NCBI RefSeq assembly: GCF_014639255.1
Contig: NZ_BMFV01000019.1
Coordinates: 18,876-82,875, forward strand
Reading direction: 5' to 3'
Length of the DNA stretch: 64,000 nucleotides
Source: Pullulanibacillus pueri
Lineage (GTDB): Bacteria > Bacillota > Bacilli > Bacillales > Sporolactobacillaceae
Shown here piece by piece: positions 41,422 to 51,587 of this stretch. Made by a program: the position numbers and the translations under genes. Numbering within the stretch: position 1 is the first letter of the stretch; each line of letters opens with the position of its first letter. The notes under the pieces were generated by a model. It was not told the origin of the DNA and searched no databases. It saw only the letters and a list, made by a program, of their open reading frames with translations.

Positions 41422-41650
41422 AAAATACCTTCCTTTCCCTCAACAAATATCATTGTTGATTGTTTCATTACATACTATGGGTATTAAGCGGATATTGGTA
41501 CACATCTGTCCGCCCATTTTAATGGGTCACTTGAAAAAGTTGACTTTCACTCATACGGGCCAATGATCAACGATTGGATCCGTTCTGACATAGCTTCCAA
41601 AGTTTTCATTTAAAATGATGAACAAAAGCAACTTGAAAGGAGGCTTTCCT

Positions 41651-42514
41651 TTGTTTCACCTCATATACAATACCCAGACGTTTAAGCTTGCTGATCGTGA
41701 GTATGTCAAACTTAGAGAGTGTTTACCTTATTGGGGATTAAGGTTGGATCAAGAGCATATTATCGGAGCCTATCCTAATAAGAGATTTTATATCAAGGGT
41801 GTATCTCAGGAAATCGTACAAGACCTCAATGCTATACTTACCCATACTGGGCTTTCAGTTGGAATAACAGAAATCAAAGAGCAAAGCGATTTCACCGTCT
41901 CGTTTCCTTCAAGTCTTCCTGGTCCTCTGCAAATTAAACAGGATCAACTGACTTATCGCCTTAAACCCTTGGAAAAGCTATACCCAACGGAAATCAAAAA
42001 TATTATTCACAAGAAATTATGGACACCCGTCATGGCTCCACCTATTTTTATACACATACACGCTGGACAGTCACAATCGCAAATGACAGAATGGCTCGTT
42101 TTTCTCATCCTCAGCTACTTAAACCCTCATTTAGATAGCCAGAGGCTATCGCATATTTCTTTTTCTGAATATCTACATCTCGTCCAAAAGATCCTAGTTC
42201 CGATTAATACAACCTTTGCTGCTTTTTATAAAACGGATAAACAAGGGGATTCTTGGCCAAGTCTCCCTGAAGCCTTTCCCCCCTATAACCCAAAATATCC
42301 TCAGCCCCTCGATACTCTAAATACAGGTCCTCGCTCTGAGGTTAAGGCCCCTTCACATGAGGATGTGGATAAAGAAGCGCTTGATTTTAAGCCATCGCCA
42401 GCCCCTTTTTTAAAACAGCAACACTCAAAGGCTCCCGAAGCCATCAACCCTTTCAAATCGATTAAAACAGCGAATAACAAGACGGTTATTAATCCTTTCA
42501 AAAAAAAGCACTAA
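41651..42514 (+). CDS. Uncharacterised protein at the yjbX (cotO) position
   Basis: The product is ~287 residues. An N-terminal globular part (~1-200) is followed by a Pro/Ser/Lys-rich disordered tail with two repeats of INPFK (EAINPFKSI and VINPFKKKH). The TTG at 41651 is chosen because AAAGGAGG lies 7 bases upstream; an ATG at 41615 has none. It is divergent from the Cys-rich coat-like gene and near fabI, where B. subtilis has yjbX (cotO, a coat morphogenetic protein). The basic tail fits a coat protein, but I see no decisive motif. Confidence 0.6.
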   Translation: MFHLIYNTQTFKLADREYVKLRECLPYWGLRLDQEHIIGAYPNKRFYIKGVSQEIVQDLNAILTHTGLSVGITEIKEQSDFTVSFPSSLPGPLQIKQDQLTYRLKPLEKLYPTEIKNIIHKKLWTPVMAPPIFIHIHAGQSQSQMTEWLVFLILSYLNPHLDSQRLSHISFSEYLHLVQKILVPINTTFAAFYKTDKQGDSWPSLPEAFPPYNPKYPQPLDTLNTGPRSEVKAPSHEDVDKEALDFKPSPAPFLKQQHSKAPEAINPFKSIKTANNKTVINPFKKKH

Positions 42515-42641
42515 CGAGTACATCTTGAAACAAAAACAGTCTTCAAGGACATTGGCTTTTAAAGCTTATCTAAGCCAAACATCTCACCTATTAATGGAAC
42601 CCGGAATATACTATGTCTGAAAAAGGAAAGAGGTGTTGGTC

Positions 42642-42788
42642 ATGAGGAAATACGAAGTGCGTGAATTGTATAAGCAAGTGAAAAGAAAAAGATTCCAAGA
42701 ACAAAGAAAGCCCCATTCTTTATTCGAAACCGAAAAGAAAAATGGTGGCTGCCAAAGCTGTGGTAAAGTCACATGGAAACCTTATTAA
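42642..42788 (+). CDS. 48-residue basic protein with a CxxC knuckle
   Basis: MRKYEVRELYKQVKRKRFQE, then QRKPHSLFETEKKNGG and CQSCGKVTWKPY. AGAGGTG precedes the ATG and a terminator follows. The N-terminal part is a strongly basic helix and the C-terminus holds a single CxxC. I do not recognise it. DNA/RNA binding or a coat role are both possible. Confidence 0.55.
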   Translation: MRKYEVRELYKQVKRKRFQEQRKPHSLFETEKKNGGCQSCGKVTWKPY

Positions 42789-42814
42789 ATTGCACATGAG
42801 CTTAAAGAGTTAGA

Positions 42815-42985
42815 AAACCGGGCGTAAATAAATGCCCGGTCCTTATTCAGGCATTAAAAATGTTTTTTACCACCATCAGCAACTTAGTTGGTGGAACGGA
42901 AAACGCGAGATTCGGAACACTTAAATATTGTGTGTTCCGGCATGAGGAAAGCGAGTGGTCTGAAGTGGAAAATCCACACCGTGCT
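42815..42985. repeat. Dispersed non-coding repeat, family B copy 1
   Basis: The order AAAACCGGGCG..GCCCGGTCCTTATTC, GGAACGGAA, GGAAAGCGAG and GAAGTGGA recurs in longer form at 53705-53935. There is no supported gene; the short frames across it are not preceded by ribosome sites. Confidence 0.5.
42817..42845 (+). terminator. Terminator after the 48-residue gene
   Basis: ACCGGGC/GCCCGGT with a 10-base loop then CCTTATTC. The same block opens repeat family B. Confidence 0.6.
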
Positions 42986-43060
42986 GATAACCAGATTTTT
43001 ATACATTCTGGTAAAAGAAAAAAGCCGGGGAAAGGGCCCCAGCCAAAAATACAAAAATTA

Positions 43061-43837
43061 TTATATCCCGATGGTATGATAGCCACTATCCACATGAAGG
43101 ACTTCGCCTGTAATGGCTGTTGACAATTCACTGAATAAGAAAAGGGCCGTATTCCCAACCTCTTCAAGCGTAATCGAGCGACGGAGAGGTGAACGCTCTT
43201 CAATCACTTTAACGACACTATTAAAGTCAGAAACCCCTTTTGCGGAAAGTGTGCGCAATGGACCAGCAGAAATGGCATTGACCCGAATGTCGTCTTTTCC
43301 TAAATCATTAGCCAAGTACATCACACTAGCCTCTAGAGACGCTTTAGCCACTCCCATCACATTATAGTTACGTACCACACGTTCGCCACCTAAGTAGCTG
43401 ATCGTGACAATGCTGCCACCTTCTGTCATTAAAGGACGTGCCTCTCTTGCAATTGCCGTTAGGGAGTAGGCACTGACATTCTGAGCCAACAAGAAGCCTT
43501 CGCGACTGGTATCGACGAATTCACCCTCTAGTTCTTCTTTATTTGCAAACGCCACAGAGTGTGCCACGCCATGAATGATGCCAACTTTCTCCTTAATCGT
43601 GTTGAAGGTCTGATGAATCGCCTCATCATCAGTCACATCACAAGGAAGGATAAGATGATTTTGGTTTTCTAACGTCTCAACGAGCTTCTCGATATTTTTT
43701 TTGGAACGTTCTTTTCCATATGTAAATATAAGATTCGCTCCGGCCTTATGTAGAACCTCTGCGATCCCCCAAGCAATACTCCGCTTATTCGCAACGCCCA
43801 TTATGATAATGTTTTTGTTTTCAAATGATATATTCAT
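43061..43837 (-). CDS. fabI: Enoyl-[acyl-carrier-protein] reductase FabI
   Basis: The product is a 258-residue short-chain-dehydrogenase-fold enzyme that reduces trans-2-enoyl-ACP in the last step of each fatty acid elongation cycle. NAD site: IIMGVANKRSIAWGIA (FabI-type GVANKRSIAWG). Active site: Tyr148, Tyr158 and Lys165 (SYLGGERVVRNYNVMGVAK). The C-terminus is VLHVDSGYHTIGI. A triclosan-type target. AGGAGG upstream of the ATG. Its position matches yjbW in B. subtilis. Confidence 0.95.
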   Translation of the reverse strand: MNISFENKNIIIMGVANKRSIAWGIAEVLHKAGANLIFTYGKERSKKNIEKLVETLENQNHLILPCDVTDDEAIHQTFNTIKEKVGIIHGVAHSVAFANKEELEGEFVDTSREGFLLAQNVSAYSLTAIAREARPLMTEGGSIVTISYLGGERVVRNYNVMGVAKASLEASVMYLANDLGKDDIRVNAISAGPLRTLSAKGVSDFNSVVKVIEERSPLRRSITLEEVGNTALFLFSELSTAITGEVLHVDSGYHTIGI

Positions 43838-43970
43838 TCCATTTGTCCTCCTTATACGCTTAAATAGACACGCTTGCCTCTTATTATACCATGAAGTTAG
43901 CTACTGATTATTCGCTTATTTTCCATTAAAAATGTATCCATTTTCCTTTACCCTTTGACCCTACTTCCCT

Positions 43971-45830
43971 CTAGCTTTCTAAAAGCTCACGAAGTTTAGC
44001 GACATGTTCTCGACTTCCTGTCACAATCAAGCGATCCCCTAACAATAATTCTGTATCACCATGCGGGATAATGGAGTCCTTTCCTCTAAAGGCACGAATA
44101 ATAATGGCATCGCCTTGAAAAGGAAAATCCTTAAGCTTACAGAAGTGATACTTCGGATTATTCATCCGCACCTCATGAAGGAGAGAACGATCTTTTGTCA
44201 AGATATCGACAAGCCCTGGTGTTTCAATCAATGCCCGAAGAATTGTTTTGGCTGAGAGTAAACTTGAATATACCTCAATGCCTTTATCTCTTAAAGATTC
44301 GACCATGTCAGGGGTTTCTACTCGGGCAATAATACGTTCCACCCCATGATTTTGCGCCTCTAGCGCAAGTTCAGCATTTAATTCATCCTGCTTAGTCGCC
44401 AAAATAATAATATCGGCATCAAAGCCATGGACTTCATTGACAGTCTCAATCCTGCAGTCCGGAATGTCCCGAACTTCAAAGGTCGACTGTCCCATTTGAT
44501 CCACCCGATCCCACTTCTCCTGTTTTCGATGAAAAACAACGGTCTCAAAATTCTCTTTATCTAATTCTAGTGAAATAGGCAAAGTAATTTGATTTGCCCC
44601 AATAAAGACCACTTTTTTCTTGGCCTTTTTATGTTCTTCTGTCGGAAAAATCTTTTTAAATGCTATCGGACCTACAATGGAACTTATCACGCCGACTAAA
44701 ATAATGGCTGACGACATTTTTGCTCCTATGATGCCCAGACGCTCCCCCACTCGAGCAGCGGCAATCAATAGCGTTAGCTTTGCTGAAATCAGCATGCCCA
44801 CACTCAACACTGTTCGCCACCCATACCATTTCCTGAGAAATAATGCCGGTACAAGCTTCGCAAGGTAAAAAGCCACAAGAAGCATCGGAATGAGGACAAG
44901 AACTTGAGGATCTGTAAAAATTGAACGGAGATCCAATTCCACGCCAACCATTACGAAGAAAATAGGGATTAAAAAGCCATAACCAAAGGAATCGAGCTTA
45001 TGCACCATTGTTGGATTGGGTGATAACAGTGAAACCAATACGCCTGCTAAGAATGAGCCTAAAATAATCTCCGTACCCAAAGACTCTGCTAATCCTACGA
45101 AGACAATAATAAGCGCAAAGACTGCGCGAATATCAATTTGAATAGTCCCTTTCGTCATTGTCTCCAAAAAGGAACGATGTTTAAAATACTTTCCTAGGAA
45201 ATAAAAGACGATGCCTGCAAGGAAGAGAATCACGATAAAATAAATACTGCCTGATTGCTCAGAGTATAAAGAAGCAAAAACAGCCAATAAGATCATGGTG
45301 ACCAAATCACCAATAACGGAAATCAAGAGAATGTTCTGTCCGATACTGGACTTCAAAATGCCGGTATCTTTTAACGTCGGCACAACAATCCCCAATGAGA
45401 TAGTGGCGATGACTAGTGTCATTAAATAGGGATTACTACTTTGCCCGAATAAACCAATACCAAGGGCAAGAACGTAAGAAATCACTAAAATGAAAACAAA
45501 AATAATGATCGCCAATAAAAAACTATTCGGCTCTTTTTTCTTCTTGATTTGACTGTTTTTCTTATTTTTATTTTTAGAAGCAAAAACAGAAAAATCAATC
45601 TCTAATCCACTCAAAAACAAAAGATAAATAAAACCCAGCGTTGATAATGTGTCTAAAATAGAATCGTTATGTATGAAATTAAATCCAGTCTTGCCAATAA
45701 TGATCCCAGCAACAATTTCAGCAACTACGACAGGGACAAATTGAAGGCGCAACCGATTTAAAAGTAAAGGCATGAGAAAAGCCACAACAACAACGACAAC
45801 TAAAGATGCAAATGAGGTACTTGTCTCCAT
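43971..45830 (-). CDS. yjbQ: CPA2 monovalent cation:proton antiporter with TrkA-N and TrkA-C domains (YjbQ-like)
   Basis: The product is 619 residues. An N-terminal Na+/H+ exchanger domain (~1-385, about 12 segments) includes LIISVIGDLVTMILLAV and ATISLGIVVPTLKDTGI. A TrkA-N domain (~395-510; VVFIGANQITLPISLELDKENF) and a TrkA-C/RCK domain (~525-619; LKDFPFQGDAIIIRAFRGKDSIIPHGDTELLLGDRLIV) follow. This is the KefB-like architecture of B. subtilis YjbQ. A Lys-rich loop at ~90-105 (KNKNKKNSQIKKKKE) is unusual. A role in potassium or ion homeostasis is likely; ion specificity is not readable. Confidence 0.88.
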   Translation of the reverse strand: METSTSFASLVVVVVVAFLMPLLLNRLRLQFVPVVVAEIVAGIIIGKTGFNFIHNDSILDTLSTLGFIYLLFLSGLEIDFSVFASKNKNKKNSQIKKKKEPNSFLLAIIIFVFILVISYVLALGIGLFGQSSNPYLMTLVIATISLGIVVPTLKDTGILKSSIGQNILLISVIGDLVTMILLAVFASLYSEQSGSIYFIVILFLAGIVFYFLGKYFKHRSFLETMTKGTIQIDIRAVFALIIVFVGLAESLGTEIILGSFLAGVLVSLLSPNPTMVHKLDSFGYGFLIPIFFVMVGVELDLRSIFTDPQVLVLIPMLLVAFYLAKLVPALFLRKWYGWRTVLSVGMLISAKLTLLIAAARVGERLGIIGAKMSSAIILVGVISSIVGPIAFKKIFPTEEHKKAKKKVVFIGANQITLPISLELDKENFETVVFHRKQEKWDRVDQMGQSTFEVRDIPDCRIETVNEVHGFDADIIILATKQDELNAELALEAQNHGVERIIARVETPDMVESLRDKGIEVYSSLLSAKTILRALIETPGLVDILTKDRSLLHEVRMNNPKYHFCKLKDFPFQGDAIIIRAFRGKDSIIPHGDTELLLGDRLIVTGSREHVAKLRELLES

Positions 45831-46126
45831 TTTTTACCTCCCTTGTATTTTTATAAAACTATAAATGACCTTGAATAAAATCTAACGAACCGAGACAAAA
45901 CATTCAAGAGATAATACTTAAATTCATATAGAATTTTTTACATATTTCCATAACGCACATAAATACTGGACTTTTTAGCTCACAGATGAGAAACTGTCAA
46001 AAACTTTTCATTCTCATCCTTCTATAGCACAAGAAAAATGTTAAAATAGATAGGGTATGCTTTTAAATCATTTAAAATAGACGATTTAAGCAGCCTCTAT
46101 TAAAGAAAAAATGAAGGAACGATATT

Positions 46127-47305
46127 ATGGATAATGAGAACTCAGTAAGTTCAAAGCTTGATTATACATTAATTTTTATCATTTTTTTATTGGCATGTAT
46201 TAGTATTATCACACTCTATTTTGCTCCCTATCCTACCAATTTATCTGCAAAATCAATGATCATGCATCAGGGGATGTGGTTTGTGATCGGTGGTCTAGTC
46301 ATTGCTGGTATTTATATTATGGACTACGACCGTTTTAAATTCCTTTCTTGGATTTTTTATGGTATTTTCATGCTCCTATTATTCGGCCTTTTTGCTAAAC
46401 AACATGGCGTCCCTGTTCCTTTTGCAGGGGATGTTGTTAATGGTGCTGTAAGTTGGTACAACCTCCCTGGTATAGGCTCTGTACAGCCTTCAGAATTCAT
46501 GAAGATTGTATTAATCCTCATCATTAGCCAAATAATCGTTAAGCATAATGAATCTCAAGCTATTCGCCAGATTAAAGATGATTTTATTCTCTTAGGAAAA
46601 ATTGTTGCGGTCGCTTTCTTACCGCTTATTATTGTCCTTTTACAGCCTGACTTAGGGACAGTTACCGTCTATTTGGCTATTATTGCCTCTCTCATTATTA
46701 TTAGTGGGATTCGTTGGCGGATCATCATTGGCCTATTTCTCATTGCCGTTATCCTTATAACAGCACTCGTGATCTGTTACTTTTACATTGATAAAAATAT
46801 TGTTTTCCTATTTATAGAACAACATCAGCTTGACCGCTTTTACGGTTGGTTAGATCCTCAGAATAATCAGAACCAAGAGGGCTATCAACTATTGAAGTCC
46901 CTGATGAAGATTGGTTCTGGGGAACTGTACGGCAGAGGATTTGCAGCGACGAACTTTTCTATTCCTGAAGGTTGGACCGACTTTATTTTTGCAGTCATTT
47001 GTGGAACGTTTGGGTTTGTTGGCGGTAGTATCACCATTGCTATTTACTTCTTATTGGTCTATCGCCTTGTGAATGCGGCCTTGAAAACACACGATTCCTA
47101 TGGCACCTATATTTGTACGGGCATCATCGGCATGTTGACCTTTACCATATTTGAAAATATCGGCATGACCATTCAATTGATGCCCATTACGGGAATCCCT
47201 CTTCCCTTCATCAGTTACGGGGGAAGTGCTTTATTGACGAATATGATCGCCATTGGCCTTGTTTTAAGTATTGAAGCTCGCTCGCGGCAGTACATGTTTG
47301 ATTGA
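46127..47305 (+). CDS. SEDS-family peptidoglycan glycosyltransferase (RodA/FtsW)
   Basis: The product is a 392-residue, ten-segment SEDS protein that polymerises lipid II. Family motifs: SWYNLPGIGSVQPSEFMKI, LLQPDLGTV, the periplasmic catalytic loop PEGWTDFIFAVI with the invariant Asp, and the C-terminal GMTIQLMPITGIPLPFISYGGSALL. It is closer to RodA than FtsW. After TDFIFAVI the usual GEE reads CGT. The ATG has AAGGAA upstream. It is inserted between yjbQ and prpE, which adjoin in B. subtilis, so it may be an accessory SEDS enzyme. Confidence 0.88.
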   Translation: MDNENSVSSKLDYTLIFIIFLLACISIITLYFAPYPTNLSAKSMIMHQGMWFVIGGLVIAGIYIMDYDRFKFLSWIFYGIFMLLLFGLFAKQHGVPVPFAGDVVNGAVSWYNLPGIGSVQPSEFMKIVLILIISQIIVKHNESQAIRQIKDDFILLGKIVAVAFLPLIIVLLQPDLGTVTVYLAIIASLIIISGIRWRIIIGLFLIAVILITALVICYFYIDKNIVFLFIEQHQLDRFYGWLDPQNNQNQEGYQLLKSLMKIGSGELYGRGFAATNFSIPEGWTDFIFAVICGTFGFVGGSITIAIYFLLVYRLVNAALKTHDSYGTYICTGIIGMLTFTIFENIGMTIQLMPITGIPLPFISYGGSALLTNMIAIGLVLSIEARSRQYMFD

Positions 47306-47360
47306 TCCCTTCATTAATAGGAAACACTAAGAGGTGATTCTGAATTTGGAGTGAAAAGGA

Positions 47361-48098
47361 ATGTACGATTGTATCGGCGATGTCCACGGCTGCTATGAGG
47401 AATGTGTTCAACTATTAACAGCTTTAGGCTATGAATGGGAAATGGAACTCCCTCGTCATCCTAAGGGAAGACTTCCTGTTTTTGTCGGAGATATTACAGA
47501 TCGCGGCCCAGCTTCGGTGAAGATGATTCAGCTTGTAACAAGGCTTGTAGAGGCCAAACTAGGGTTATATGTTCCAGGAAACCACTGCGATAAGCTCTAT
47601 CGATACATGCTCGGGCGCAATGTCCAAATTAAACATGGTTTAGAAACAACGGTGGCCGAGCTTGATGCGCTAGAAAGACGCGAATATAAGCGCATCTCCC
47701 ATGCTTTTAAAACATTATACGAGACCTCCCCTCTCTATCTCATGCTCGATGAAGGAAAGCTTATTGTTGCTCATGCAGGCATTAAAGAACGGGATATTGG
47801 CAAACCGATGAATAAACGCATTAAGACTTTTGTCCTTTATGGTGATATTACAGGGGATACTGATTTTGAGGGTCGTCCAATCAGACTTGATTGGGCGAAA
47901 AAGTATCACGGCGAGTCTTGGATTGTCTATGGGCATACACCTGTTCATGAACCAAGAATCGCGTTTCACAGCATAAATATTGATACCGGTTGTGTGTTTG
48001 GGGGAAAGCTTACAGCCTGGCGCTATCCCGAAATGGAAATCGTTTCTGTCCCCTCTACACAACCCTATCTCGCTGAAAAATTTAGTCGTTTTGATTAA
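47361..48098 (+). CDS. prpE: Bis(5'-nucleosyl)-tetraphosphatase PrpE
   Basis: The product is a 245-residue metallophosphatase of the PPP/calcineurin fold. GDVHG (Asp7), [14 protein letters not shown] and the C-terminal [11 protein letters not shown] supply the two-metal site. PrpE in B. subtilis hydrolyses Ap4A asymmetrically and can act on phosphotyrosine; it affects spore germination. The ATG follows AAAAGGA. The position next to yjbO is conserved. Confidence 0.92.
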   Translation: MYDCIGDVHGCYEECVQLLTALGYEWEMELPRHPKGRLPVFVGDITDRGPASVKMIQLVTRLVEAKLGLYVPGNHCDKLYRYMLGRNVQIKHGLETTVAELDALERREYKRISHAFKTLYETSPLYLMLDEGKLIVAHAGIKERDIGKPMNKRIKTFVLYGDITGDTDFEGRPIRLDWAKKYHGESWIVYGHTPVHEPRIAFHSINIDTGCVFGGKLTAWRYPEMEIVSVPSTQPYLAEKFSRFD

Positions 48099-48439
48099 AC
48101 CTATTCCTCTAATCTCCTCCTTCCAGTCTTTAACCTTTAGTGCCCGTTTTCGGTCTTATTAGAAAACGGGCTTCATTATGTTCTTTTGATGACCGCTTTT
48201 CCCCGCTTTTTTGAAAACAGGCTTCACTCACTCTTCATTTTATGCTTTTACTTCTATCCAGCTTCCACTAAGCTTAAGGGTTTCCAGAAAAACGGCCGAA
48301 GTCAAGGTGCATATAACAAGAGGAAAACTAATAAAATAGAGCTGCGCCTGCACATAAGAAGCTGCAGACTCACATAGGGGCTCATTAAGATATTTTAAAC
48401 AGTATTTTTAATTTGTTATTAGAACCCACATATAGAGCG
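48099..48439. terminator. Gene-free interval; terminator of prpE at 48142-48173
   Basis: CCCGTTTTC/GAAAACGGG (48143-48170) with a 10-base loop then CTTCATT is the prpE terminator. A partial echo (CCGCTTTT..GAAAACAGGC) follows at 48190-48225. The remaining DNA to 48439 shows no supported gene. Confidence 0.6.
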
Positions 48440-48487
48440 AAAAAACAACACAGCCGTTTTCAAATGTCCCTTTGAAAACGGCTGTGT
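48440..48487 (-). terminator. Terminator overlapping the yjbO stop codon
   Basis: On the minus strand ACACAGCCGTTTTCAAA/TTTGAAAACGGCTGTGT, a perfect 17-bp stem, runs into TGTTTTTT. The yjbO TGA is inside the stem. Confidence 0.9.
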
Positions 48488-49377
48488 TCTATAATACGTC
48501 TCATATCCTCTGGTAGTGGCGTCGTGAATGTCAGCGGTTGATGCGTCATTGGATGTCTAAAATCAATTTGATAGCTATGCAAAGCATGACGTTTGATGAG
48601 CTGGGTTGATCCGCCATATAAATCATCCCCTAATAAAGGGTGCCCCATATGAGAAAAATGCACGCGAATTTGATGAGTTCGACCGGTTTCCAGCTTAATG
48701 GATAATAAAGAAAAATCATGCCATTGAGCGATGACTTCAAAATGCGTGATGGCCGGCTTACCTTCGTCGGTTACGCAGCGCTCAATAATACTCCCTGTTT
48801 TCCTCCCAATCGGTGCCTCAATGGTCCCTGACTCCTGTTCAAAGCATCCATGAACAAGAGCGAGGTAGCGGCGATGGATATCCCCTTGCTTTTGCATTCG
48901 AACAAACCAATCATGGGCCACGCTATGTTTGGCAAACAGCACGAGACCAGAGGTATCACGATCCAGACGCGTGACAGGATGCGCTGTAAACGCGAGCTGC
49001 TCTTGTTCCTGTAAATAATAGAGCACCCCATTGGCTAACGTTGTCTCACGGTTTTGAAAGGAAGGGACTGTCGGTTGTCCTGCAGGTTTATTGAGGATCA
49101 TGAGCGTCTCATCCTCAAAAAGGAGGTCGATAGCCAGCGGCGTTTTTCGAATCCCCTCACCTATGACCTCCGGTGGAAAATGAACCTCTATTCTATCTTG
49201 TGCATGTAATAACGTTCTTACTGTTGCGGGCTGACCATTGACATAAAGGCTCCCACCCTCATGCTTTACCTTTTTAATTGCTGTTCTCGAGAGTTTCATG
49301 GTCGTTATAAGAAAGTCACGGAGCAACCATCCCTCTGACTCGGATGTCACTTTTTGTTTAAGAATTAATGGCTTCAC
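48460..49377 (-). CDS. yjbO: RluA-family pseudouridine synthase (YjbO)
   Basis: The product is 305 residues. An S4 RNA-binding domain (~15-75; LSRTAIKKVKHEGGSLYVNGQ) precedes the catalytic domain, with the active-site Asp in HPVTRLDRDTSGLVLFAKH and later LETGRTHQIRVHFSHMGHPLLGD. It isomerises uridines in large-subunit rRNA or tRNA. GTG start with AGAAGGA upstream. It follows nadK by 11 bp in the operon yjbM-nadK-yjbO, as in B. subtilis. Confidence 0.93.
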   Translation of the reverse strand: MKPLILKQKVTSESEGWLLRDFLITTMKLSRTAIKKVKHEGGSLYVNGQPATVRTLLHAQDRIEVHFPPEVIGEGIRKTPLAIDLLFEDETLMILNKPAGQPTVPSFQNRETTLANGVLYYLQEQEQLAFTAHPVTRLDRDTSGLVLFAKHSVAHDWFVRMQKQGDIHRRYLALVHGCFEQESGTIEAPIGRKTGSIIERCVTDEGKPAITHFEVIAQWHDFSLLSIKLETGRTHQIRVHFSHMGHPLLGDDLYGGSTQLIKRHALHSYQIDFRHPMTHQPLTFTTPLPEDMRRIIEHSRFQRDI

Positions 49378-49388
49378 TACAATTCCTT

Positions 49389-50192
49389 CTAATCTCTCAC
49401 GAATGATTCACGCACTCGCTTCCAAAATGGAAACGGGCGGAGTCGCGCAAAACGCACGCGCTCTTCAGCCACTCGGCAGCGAATGGATTTTACATTTTTG
49501 TGGGTTAAAAAAAGATGGTCAATACTGATATCAAAATTCACATCATTAACCGGCTTTAAAATACACGTATGATGCTCTGGCAACACAAGTGGAGAGCCAA
49601 TCGTACGGAATACCCGATTATTAATCGAAGCCATTTCAGCAAGTTGGATAGCCGATAAAGACGGATGAAGAATCGCCCCATTTAACGCTTTGTTATAGGC
49701 CGTACTTCCTGTTGGTGTCGAGATACATAACCCATCACCACGAAACGTTTCAAACCGGTCCCCTTTGATAATGACATCAATCACAAGAGAGCCTTCCATG
49801 CTCTTGACTGTACTTTCATTGAGTGCTAAATAACGTTTATCCGCTTCTTCGCCATTAAAGCGGATGTTTACTTCAAGCAGAGGATATTCCACAACTTGAA
49901 AAGGGGTCTTGGCCAGATGAATCACCAGTTTTTCGACTTCGTCAGGTGTCCAATCGGCATAAAAACCGAGATGCCCTGTATGCACCCCAACAAAGGCTGT
50001 TTCACTAAGCCGGTTCACATAACGATGAAAAGCATGGAGAAGCGTCCCATCGCCTCCCACTGAAATCACAATATCCGGCTCATCTTCATCACAAACTAAA
50101 TCAAAACCATACAGATAGCGCGAGATTTTAACTTTCAGTTTTTCAGATAGTTCGTCTCCTTTAGACTGAATTGCAAATTTCATATTTTTCAC
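49389..50192 (-). CDS. nadK: NAD kinase
   Basis: The product is a 267-residue ATP-NAD kinase making [17 protein letters not shown] (Gly46-Thr50) is the nucleotide-binding GGDGT, followed by LALNESTV and [26 protein letters not shown], the second diagnostic block. Its ATG overlaps the yjbM stop by 4 bp, so translation is coupled. B. subtilis counterpart is yjbN (nadF). Confidence 0.95.
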   Translation of the reverse strand: MKNMKFAIQSKGDELSEKLKVKISRYLYGFDLVCDEDEPDIVISVGGDGTLLHAFHRYVNRLSETAFVGVHTGHLGFYADWTPDEVEKLVIHLAKTPFQVVEYPLLEVNIRFNGEEADKRYLALNESTVKSMEGSLVIDVIIKGDRFETFRGDGLCISTPTGSTAYNKALNGAILHPSLSAIQLAEMASINNRVFRTIGSPLVLPEHHTCILKPVNDVNFDISIDHLFLTHKNVKSIRCRVAEERVRFARLRPFPFWKRVRESFVRD

Positions 50193-50833
50193 CTTTTCGT
50201 ACGTTTTAAGTCATGGTCTTCAATCTTTTTTAACGCAAAATGCTTCTGTGCTTCTTGAATCTCGCCTTTGATTTTAGACATTTCTTCATCTAAAAGGAAG
50301 GCAGCTTCAGAAGCCCTTTGTAGGCGATCCCGTACTTCAGTAGGCAGTCGTCCTTCATATTTATAATTTAATGAGTGCTCAATCGTTGCCCAGAAATTCA
50401 TCGCCAATGTCCGAATTTGAATTTCTACAAGGATCTTCCGCTCACCGACAATCGTTTGTACAGGGTATTCAACCACCATATGATAGGAACGATAACCACT
50501 TTCCTTTGTCTCTGCTATGTAATCGCGCTCTTCCACGAGCCTCATATCCTGACGGTTACGTATCAATTCAATAACCGTTGGAATATCATCTACGAATTGA
50601 CACATGACACGAATGCCGGCTAAATCCTGCATAGAAGTATGTAGTTCATTTAATGCGATGTTTTTACGGCGCGCTTTGTCTAAAATACTGGCAACAGGTT
50701 TCACCCGTGCTGTAACAAATTCTATAGGAGAATGCTGATTTGACATTTCATATTGTTCACGATAGCCTCTCAATTTAATCTTCAACTCGTCTACCGCTTG
50801 CTTATAAGGCGACAGAAAAAGTTCCCAATCCAT
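50189..50833 (-). CDS. yjbM: Small alarmone synthetase (YjbM/RelQ, SAS1)
   Basis: The product is a 214-residue RelA/SpoT synthetase-only protein that makes (p)ppGpp. [34 protein letters not shown] (RelA_SpoT core), [16 protein letters not shown] and [23 protein letters not shown] are present; the EIQIRT Glu/Gln is catalytic. There is no hydrolase or TGS domain. The first gene of the yjbM-nadK-yjbO operon, divergent from yjbK. Confidence 0.95.
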   Translation of the reverse strand: MDWELFLSPYKQAVDELKIKLRGYREQYEMSNQHSPIEFVTARVKPVASILDKARRKNIALNELHTSMQDLAGIRVMCQFVDDIPTVIELIRNRQDMRLVEERDYIAETKESGYRSYHMVVEYPVQTIVGERKILVEIQIRTLAMNFWATIEHSLNYKYEGRLPTEVRDRLQRASEAAFLLDEEMSKIKGEIQEAQKHFALKKIEDHDLKRTKR

Positions 50834-50978
50834 TTAGAACACCACCATCTCTTCATCCACCATTTTTACTGATCGAGCAATTGTTATATAAATCCATTCT
50901 CCGCTTTTTGGTTGTTTCATTATCTCCATTATGGCATAATCCAATTAAACTTACCATTATTCGATAGGTGGTTTTCAC

Positions 50979-51587
50979 GTGAATCAAGAGATTGAAATTG
51001 AGTTTAAAAATATGCTTACAGACAAAGAATTTACTCAGCTCATACAACACTTTAATCTATCGCCTCACTCTTTTTTTGTTCAGGAAAACGAGTACTTTGA
51101 TACAAAATCATTTGACTTAAAAAATCAACAGTCCGCCTTAAGAATTAGAAAAAAAGGTGAACAATTTACATTGACATTAAAACAGCCTGCTACTGAAGGT
51201 CTGCTTGAAACCCACCAGGCCCTCTCTTTAGACGAGGTGAATACATTTAAAATAGAGCACAAATTACCTTCTGGGAATGTCACTACCGTCCTTCAACAAA
51301 TGGGTGTGGCTATTCAGGAGCTCCATTCTTTAGGCACATTAACCACTCGCCGTGGAGAGCTCCCTTATAAAAATGGACTCTTAGTCCTCGACCATAGCTT
51401 TTATTTGAACAGTGAAGACTTTGAATTAGAGTATGAAGTATCAGAATTTAAGACGGGTAAAACCATTTTTGAGGCCTTATTAAAAGAACACGCCATTCCG
51501 AAAAGGCAGACAAAGAATAAAATTGTTCGCTTTTATGAAAGAAGCCAAATTCAGTCATTGAACGATGAAAACATGAGGTGTTTATAA
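50979..51587 (+). CDS. yjbK: CYTH-domain protein YjbK
   Basis: The product is a 202-residue CYTH (triphosphate tunnel) protein. The N-terminal ExExK signature is QEIEIEFKNML; acidic and basic pairs such as RIRKKGEQFTLTLKQ and DFELEYEVSEF line the tunnel. Relatives hydrolyse inorganic triphosphate or bind long-chain polyphosphates. GTG start after AGGTGG. It overlaps yjbJ by one base (TAATG), a coupled pair. Confidence 0.9.
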   Translation: MNQEIEIEFKNMLTDKEFTQLIQHFNLSPHSFFVQENEYFDTKSFDLKNQQSALRIRKKGEQFTLTLKQPATEGLLETHQALSLDEVNTFKIEHKLPSGNVTTVLQQMGVAIQELHSLGTLTTRRGELPYKNGLLVLDHSFYLNSEDFELEYEVSEFKTGKTIFEALLKEHAIPKRQTKNKIVRFYERSQIQSLNDENMRCL

